Shown: positions 6,309 through 9,815 of the stretch, piece after piece
Position numbering within the stretch: the stretch's first letter is position 1
Layout of the letters: each line of letters begins with the position of its first letter
From: DAOUAT01 sp964551735
GTDB taxonomy: Bacteria; Chloroflexota; Anaerolineae; CG2-30-64-16
Direction: 5' to 3'
Assembly: GCA_964551735.1 (NCBI GenBank)
Contig: CAZKEF010000085.1
Span: forward strand, 1-9,815
Length of the DNA stretch: 9,815 nucleotides
The notes under the pieces: generated by a model
What the model was told of the DNA's origin: nothing
Seen by the model: the letters and a program-made list of their open reading frames with translations, nothing else
Database searches by the model: none
Made by a program: the position numbers and the translations under genes

Positions 6309-7227
6309 ATTGGGCTTGATACCCTGCGGAAAGGGGAATAGCCCGCCTGTCCACCGGAGTTGTAGGGAATAAAGCCGGCCCCAGGCTGAACGTGATCTGG
6401 GGAACCAGGTTCCAAAGCAACTCTGTACCGACTTTACCCAAGCCAGGAAAGTTAGCTGCCTCCGCCCAATCCAGCAAAGGACTGGCTGTCATGGTACTAA
6501 TCCCATCAACTGCAGCGCCGCGTACTGCACCGCCTGGCATATTGCCGCCTGCTAACCGCGCGCCGATCGCGCCGTCAACACCACCCCAGATCGCCGAATT
6601 TGCAACCTGCCCAAACATCTGAGCCCCCTTCGTCGCAGCGGCATCGAGGCCAGCTGCTGCCGCCCGGACATCCACGATCCGTGACACTTTCGCACCCACA
6701 GCGCCTTCCACTAGCCCAACCCCTCCGGTGACGAGGTGCTGTGTAGCAGAGAAGTCACTGCCCGACGCGAGGTTGCCCACGTGGTCACTCACGAGATTGA
6801 CGGCCATACTCACTCCAGCAGCTTGACCACCCGGTGTGGCGATCAACAAACCCGCCGCCGTACCCATACCTGTTGCAGCCGCCAAATCCCCCCAGTCCCC
6901 GGCGTCCACCTTGAAGCCGCCTACAGATGAGACGTTGATGTTCAGATTCAGGTCACCCTGACGCAACTCGTTCACAAGGTACAAGCCACCACCAACAAGC
7001 CCACCCACGATGCCGCCAACTACCCAATTGGCAATATGACCGCTGGGATCATTGTACTTGAGCGGGTTGTTGTAGACGTAGCTGTACCGGTTGAGACTCT
7101 GCGGATTGCCCGGACTCGGCACGATGGTGTCCGGGCCGCGGAACCGGCCCAGCTCGATGCCGAAATGGCGCGCCTCGTAAAAGTACGGTCCGAGGCTGGC
7201 GCGTTGTGACAATGGCGTCCCAACCAA
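6307..7227 (-). CDS. Orphan RHS core remnant fused to glycine-rich toxin tip CT2
   Basis: This is a displaced RHS C-terminal module. The frame opens after a TGA at 7237-7239, and the only early start is TTG at 7227, with no clear ribosome-binding site. Residues 10-64 are a diverged core end: YFYEARHFG, LGRF, PDTIVPSPGNP, QSLNRYSYVYNNPLKYNDPSGH. The core motif DPSG is at 60-63. The tip, residues 65-306, is rich in Gly and Ala. It has a glycine-zipper-like run at 69-82 (VVGGIVGGLVGGGLYL), further small-residue segments at 118-145 and 165-180, and a final hydrophobic stretch at 265-285. No nuclease or transferase motif was seen. Small-residue hydrophobic tips can be translocation segments or membrane-active toxins; here this is inference. 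It lacks the N-terminal shell, so it is probably a silent donor cassette. The membrane-anchored immunity candidate starts ten bases after its stop. Confidence 0.78.
   Translation of the reverse strand: MVGTPLSQRASLGPYFYEARHFGIELGRFRGPDTIVPSPGNPQSLNRYSYVYNNPLKYNDPSGHIANWVVGGIVGGLVGGGLYLVNELRQGDLNLNINVSSVGGFKVDAGDWGDLAAATGMGTAAGLLIATPGGQAAGVSMAVNLVSDHVGNLASGSDFSATQHLVTGGVGLVEGAVGAKVSRIVDVRAAAAGLDAAATKGAQMFGQVANSAIWGGVDGAIGARLAGGNMPGGAVRGAAVDGISTMTASPLLDWAEAANFPGLGKVGTELLWNLVPQITFSLGPALFPTTPVDRRAIPLSAGYQAQ
7036..7205 (-). repeat. RHS core remnant, copy D (diverged)
   Basis: This short, diverged core end belongs to the CT2 module (YFYEARHFG to KYNDPSGH). It matches the other copies well at protein level around PDTIVPSPGNP and QSLNRYSY but is less similar at DNA level. 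Confidence 0.72.
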
Positions 7228-7324
7228 CGCGCCATCTCACGCCGAAAGGCCAGGCCCATGCTCTTCCTGCCGTTGCTAGCGGCAATACCCCCATCCTTAA
7301 CCTTCGACTGCCGATTCGCTCGCT

Positions 7325-7576
7325 TCAGGCAAGAAGTTGGTCAGGCTCGAAGCCTGCAAGCCCGATCGCTTCAAGAGGGATGTTCATGGCGATGGCTTGA
7401 TTGACCAAAGTCGATAGAACCTCGTAATAGCCTATAAGAATACCGCGTCGCAAATCAAGGCTGGAGGTCTCCCCTGCACTCCCTTGACTTTCTCTAACCT
7501 CCAGTTTGGCTTCAGCCGCTCGCCCTCGCAGTGTCTCTGAGACTTCCTGAAGAAAGCCTACATAGATTGTACACAT
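7325..7576 (-). CDS. Immunity protein candidate for toxin tip CT1 (83 aa)
   Basis: This small, soluble, acidic protein lies directly after the RHS toxin. Its ATG (7576-7574) shares one base with the toxin's TAA stop (TAATG). A GGGAGG Shine-Dalgarno lies at 7583-7588, six bases upstream, inside the toxin's last codons. This arrangement indicates translational coupling and is typical of a polymorphic toxin followed by its cognate immunity gene. The protein has no signal peptide or membrane segment. It is probably helical, with a central DLRRGILIGYYEVL segment and a C-terminal GLAGFEPDQLL segment. I did not recognise a named family with confidence. The inferred role is cytosolic binding and neutralisation of the CT1 domain, based on position, size and coupling. 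Confidence 0.78.
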   Translation of the reverse strand: MCTIYVGFLQEVSETLRGRAAEAKLEVRESQGSAGETSSLDLRRGILIGYYEVLSTLVNQAIAMNIPLEAIGLAGFEPDQLLA

Positions 7577-9815
7577 TATTGCCCTCCCAGCGCGTCCTGA
7601 AGTAACCCCATGAGGACTTCCGCTTGTTGCTGGTAGTTCAGCATTTCCTTGTGCCAGAAGTCAATTATCCGTTGTTGTTCTTCGGGGCTCTTTGCGCTCC
7701 AGTCTGCGATGTACTTGGCCGGATTAGCGATCTTCTCAGTATGGAGTTGCGATATCTTCTGCAGGCTGTTAATGCCACGTTGAACCTCAGCCGATGAACG
7801 CGCGGCATAAGTCCGCAGCGTACCTGAGTGACGACCACCGGCTCTCGCGATTTCATAAGCGGTTTGCTTGATAGTTTGGGGCGGGATCTGTTGGACAGCA
7901 TTTTGCACAACTTGCCCCGCGCCACGCACCTCGTTCGTGCAATCCCCATCCGCGCACGCAGCGGTCGTGGCCGTCGTACCGGCGCGCGCAGCGCCAACCG
8001 TCCCGGCCAGTGCACCACCTGTCGCCAGGGTCGCACCGCTGACAAGCAATGCGCCGCCCAAACGCTGTGAGGCGATATCCTCCGGCGTAACGTTCAAATC
8101 AGGGCTATCGCCCTGTAACAACAGCGCCATTCCGCTCAGCAACAGACCAAGACAAACTGGCGTCAATGGCCCACAGTGCCCGGTGCTATCCGTATACCGC
8201 AGCGGATTGTTCAGCACATACGCGTACCGATTCAAGCTCTGCGGATTCCCCGGGCTCGGCACGAGGGTATCCGGCGAGAGGAAGCGGCCCAAGATCGGCG
8301 AATAGAAACGTGCGTTGTAATCGTACAACGACCCCAGCCCCGTCTCCTCGCTGCGCTGGCCGGTGAAGCGGTAGTCGGTTGGTAACGTGCCGCTGGTGGA
8401 CCGCGGCGTGCCAAACGGGAAGTACCGCTGCCGCGCGACTTCCCCGCCGCTGGCGTCCGTCACCAGGCTGGTCGAGCCAAGATGGTCCCCCGTGAAGGAG
8501 TATACCGTACTGCCTTGCCGCATGGCAACTCGCTGGCTGTTGGCGTAGTAGTACGTTGTGACCACGCCGGTGGCCAGGTTGCGCTCGTAGTAGTTGCCGA
8601 TGTAGACCGTCGTTTGCCCGCCCTGCTCCTTCTTGACCCGCTGGCCGTCGCCGTCGTAGACAAAGGTCGTGGTCTGGCCGTTCACCGTCACCGTCTGGAG
8701 CCGGTTCTCTTCGTCCCACGTCTGGGTGTAGGTCACGCCGTTCTCGGTGCGCGTCAGCATGTTGCCGTTGGCGTCATAGCTGTAGCTGTTGGCGCCGGCC
8801 GCCGTGGCCGCGTGGGGCCGCACGCTGTGCGGGCCGGACGCGGGGTAGGTGTAGGGCCCGACATCGCTTTTGTGGACCAGATTGCCGATGGCGTTGTAAT
8901 CGTACTGCTCCTGGTCGCGCCAGGCGCCGCCGGTCAGCGCGCGGAAGCGAAGCGCGCCGTTCCACGCCAGCGCCTCCTGGCCCGGCCGCGTGTCCTGGTT
9001 ATCGTAAGCCAGTTCGCCGGCCCCGCGGTCATACGTGACCGCCGTGCTTTCGGCCTGGGTGGTCTGCCCGTTGACGACGATGTAGTCCACGTACAGGTTG
9101 CGGTCCCCGTTGCCGCAGCCGGTCGGCACGCAGTAGTCGTTGGTGAACGCCACGGCCATCTGGTCATCGCCGCTGAGCGCGACCTGCGCCGTGAAATTGC
9201 TGTAATCAGTACTGGCAACCGTCCATTCCTGCCATAGCATGCCGTTCACCCGCAATTGCATGCGCGGCCAGCCATCGGCCTGGCTCCCTTTGGCGCGGAT
9301 GGTGATGGTCCCCTGGGGGGACGCCGCAGTCTCGAAACGCACCAGGCGGTGCAGCGCATCGTAGCTGTAACGGCTGGTTTCGCTGCGGTTGCCATCGGCG
9401 CTGCTGCTCACGTTGCCGACCAGATCGTAACCATAACGCAAGTCGAACAAGCTGCCGGTCTGCACACGCCGCAGCCGAGCGTTGAGCGCATCATACGTGT
9501 AGACCGTAGACTGGCCGTTGCCCAATCCAGCCGTGGTGACCTGCCCCAGCGCGTTGTAGGTCAACCCGCTGACATAGTTCAGGCTGTGCGTCGTGCTGCG
9601 CACCTGACTTAGGCGCATGGCTGCGTCGTAGGTGTAGCTCACCGCCTCCCGCACGCCGCCCGCGTCGGCCGGGTAGGTCAGGGCCGTCGGCCGATCGGCG
9701 CTGTCGTAGGCCGTGTCGGTGCTGTAGCTGACGCCATCCACGGTCTTCGTCGCGCGCGTTACCCGGCCGCGCGCGTCGTAGACCCAGCTCGTGCTCCCAG
9801 ACGGGTCGGTCAGGC
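7576..9815 (-). CDS. RHS/YD-repeat polymorphic toxin, 5' partial, with C-terminal toxin tip CT1
   Basis: This is the 3' part of a large RHS protein. The frame stays open to the right edge of the window, so the GTG at 9741 is internal and the true start lies outside. Numbering from that GTG, YD-type repeats (YTYDA, YSYDAL, YSYDANGN, FVYDGDGQR) occupy roughly residues 1-400. They are interrupted at 143-226 by a carbohydrate-binding-like domain. The RHS core follows (DHLGS at 419-423, TDYRFTGQR near 455, GRFLSPDT near 485, NNPLRYTDSTG to 521). RHS cores form a closed shell around the toxic tip, and release usually involves an Asp near a DPxG motif. Here that motif reads DSTG. The tip, residues 523-721, starts with a hydrophobic Gly/Ala/Leu stretch (530-590) and ends in a soluble domain with GGRHSG, HTEKIANPAKY and two Trp. 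No catalytic activity is assigned. The gene is coupled to the 83-aa gene at 7576. Confidence 0.93.
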   Translation of the reverse strand, partial: LTDPSGSTSWVYDARGRVTRATKTVDGVSYSTDTAYDSADRPTALTYPADAGGVREAVSYTYDAAMRLSQVRSTTHSLNYVSGLTYNALGQVTTAGLGNGQSTVYTYDALNARLRRVQTGSLFDLRYGYDLVGNVSSSADGNRSETSRYSYDALHRLVRFETAASPQGTITIRAKGSQADGWPRMQLRVNGMLWQEWTVASTDYSNFTAQVALSGDDQMAVAFTNDYCVPTGCGNGDRNLYVDYIVVNGQTTQAESTAVTYDRGAGELAYDNQDTRPGQEALAWNGALRFRALTGGAWRDQEQYDYNAIGNLVHKSDVGPYTYPASGPHSVRPHAATAAGANSYSYDANGNMLTRTENGVTYTQTWDEENRLQTVTVNGQTTTFVYDGDGQRVKKEQGGQTTVYIGNYYERNLATGVVTTYYYANSQRVAMRQGSTVYSFTGDHLGSTSLVTDASGGEVARQRYFPFGTPRSTSGTLPTDYRFTGQRSEETGLGSLYDYNARFYSPILGRFLSPDTLVPSPGNPQSLNRYAYVLNNPLRYTDSTGHCGPLTPVCLGLLLSGMALLLQGDSPDLNVTPEDIASQRLGGALLVSGATLATGGALAGTVGAARAGTTATTAACADGDCTNEVRGAGQVVQNAVQQIPPQTIKQTAYEIARAGGRHSGTLRTYAARSSAEVQRGINSLQKISQLHTEKIANPAKYIADWSAKSPEEQQRIIDFWHKEMLNYQQQAEVLMGLLQDALGGQ
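7583..7588 (-). promoter_or_regulatory. Shine-Dalgarno for the 83-aa immunity candidate
   Basis: GGGAGG on the minus strand lies six bases before the ATG at 7576 and inside the end of the toxin frame. It supports this start and coupled translation with the RHS gene. Confidence 0.7.
8176..8571 (-). repeat. RHS core direct repeat, copy C (in the main gene)
   Basis: This is the core end of the full-length RHS gene and the likely recipient of tip swaps. It shares a run of 39 identical bases with copy B around the NNPLRYTD codons and a 52-base run at 8344-8395. It lacks the 24-bp insert of copies A and B. Confidence 0.82.
9067..9315 (-). other. CBM60/CBM36-like carbohydrate-binding domain inserted in the RHS repeats
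   Basis: Within the large RHS protein, about 83 residues interrupt the YD repeats. They read TITIRAKG, then RVNGMLWQEWTV, ALSGDDQMAVAFTND, and RNLYVDYIVVNG. This order (ITxRA, LxVNG, W-T, LSG, VxFxND, xVDYIxVNG) matches my recollection of calcium-dependent xylan-binding modules, in which Asp/Asn residues of the AFTND and VDYI segments bind calcium. It is followed by more RHS-like sequence (VTYDRGAGELAYDN). The domain is in frame and has two Cys (CVPTGC) that could form a disulfide. Inference: it may mediate binding to extracellular or cell-surface glycans. A generic beta-sandwich without sugar binding is the alternative. Confidence 0.62.

Noticed and set aside
7020..7294. Two short minus-strand frames starting with ATG at 7259 and GTG-like context near 7294
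   Set aside because: They run into the RHS core DNA in the wrong frame (TPSCRVRAIRR is the known out-of-frame reading). No independent gene is supported between 7228 and 7324.
8482..9237. 251-aa open frame on the plus strand rich in Val, Arg and Ala
   Set aside because: It lies antisense to the RHS repeats; its low-complexity composition is a by-product of the codon use of the real gene.
1..9815. CRISPR array, tRNA, rRNA, riboswitch or rho-independent terminator
   Set aside because: No regular short repeat-spacer pattern, no tRNA-like cloverleaf and no clear hairpin followed by a T run were seen on either strand. The repeats present are RHS core copies.

Overview
The window is one long, minus-strand (right-to-left) tract of RHS/YD-repeat polymorphic-toxin sequence from an accessory region of a bacterial genome. 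The RHS core wording (PDTIVPSPGNP, QSLNRYAYVLNNPLRYTDPTG) and the solitary IS66 transposase suggest a Chloroflexota-like bacterium. That placement rests on recalled family resemblance and was not tested by a search. No housekeeping gene, tRNA, rRNA or CRISPR array is visible.

Layout in transcription order, right to left. (1) 9815-7576: the 3' part of a large RHS protein whose 5' end lies beyond the window. It contains an inserted carbohydrate-binding-like domain, the conserved RHS core and a variable C-terminal toxin tip (CT1). (2) 7576-7325: an 83-aa immunity candidate whose ATG shares a base with the toxin's stop (TAATG). (3) 7227-6307: an orphan core remnant fused to a glycine-rich tip (CT2), then 6296-5715, a PH-like plus one-TM immunity candidate with an AGGAGG Shine-Dalgarno on the toxin's stop codon. 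(4) 5715-4165: a complete-looking IS66-family element with only the transposase gene. (5) 4156-3197: a second orphan core plus tip (CT3), followed by a TPR-repeat protein (3195-1909) in the immunity position. (6) 1828-663: a third orphan core plus tip (CT4), broken by a one-base frameshift in the core, followed by a small two-TM protein (612-391). (7) About 330-1: a decayed fourth RHS core remnant running out of the window.

The picture is a toxin-tip cassette array. One expressed full-length RHS gene is followed by displaced core-CT/immunity modules that share direct core repeats. Recombination between those repeats could swap the tip of the main gene. The orphan cores lack convincing starts or ribosome-binding sites, while most of the immunity candidates have good ones. 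This suggests silent toxin tips with potentially expressible immunity genes. The four tips are unrelated to each other by eye. None could be given a catalytic activity from sequence alone.
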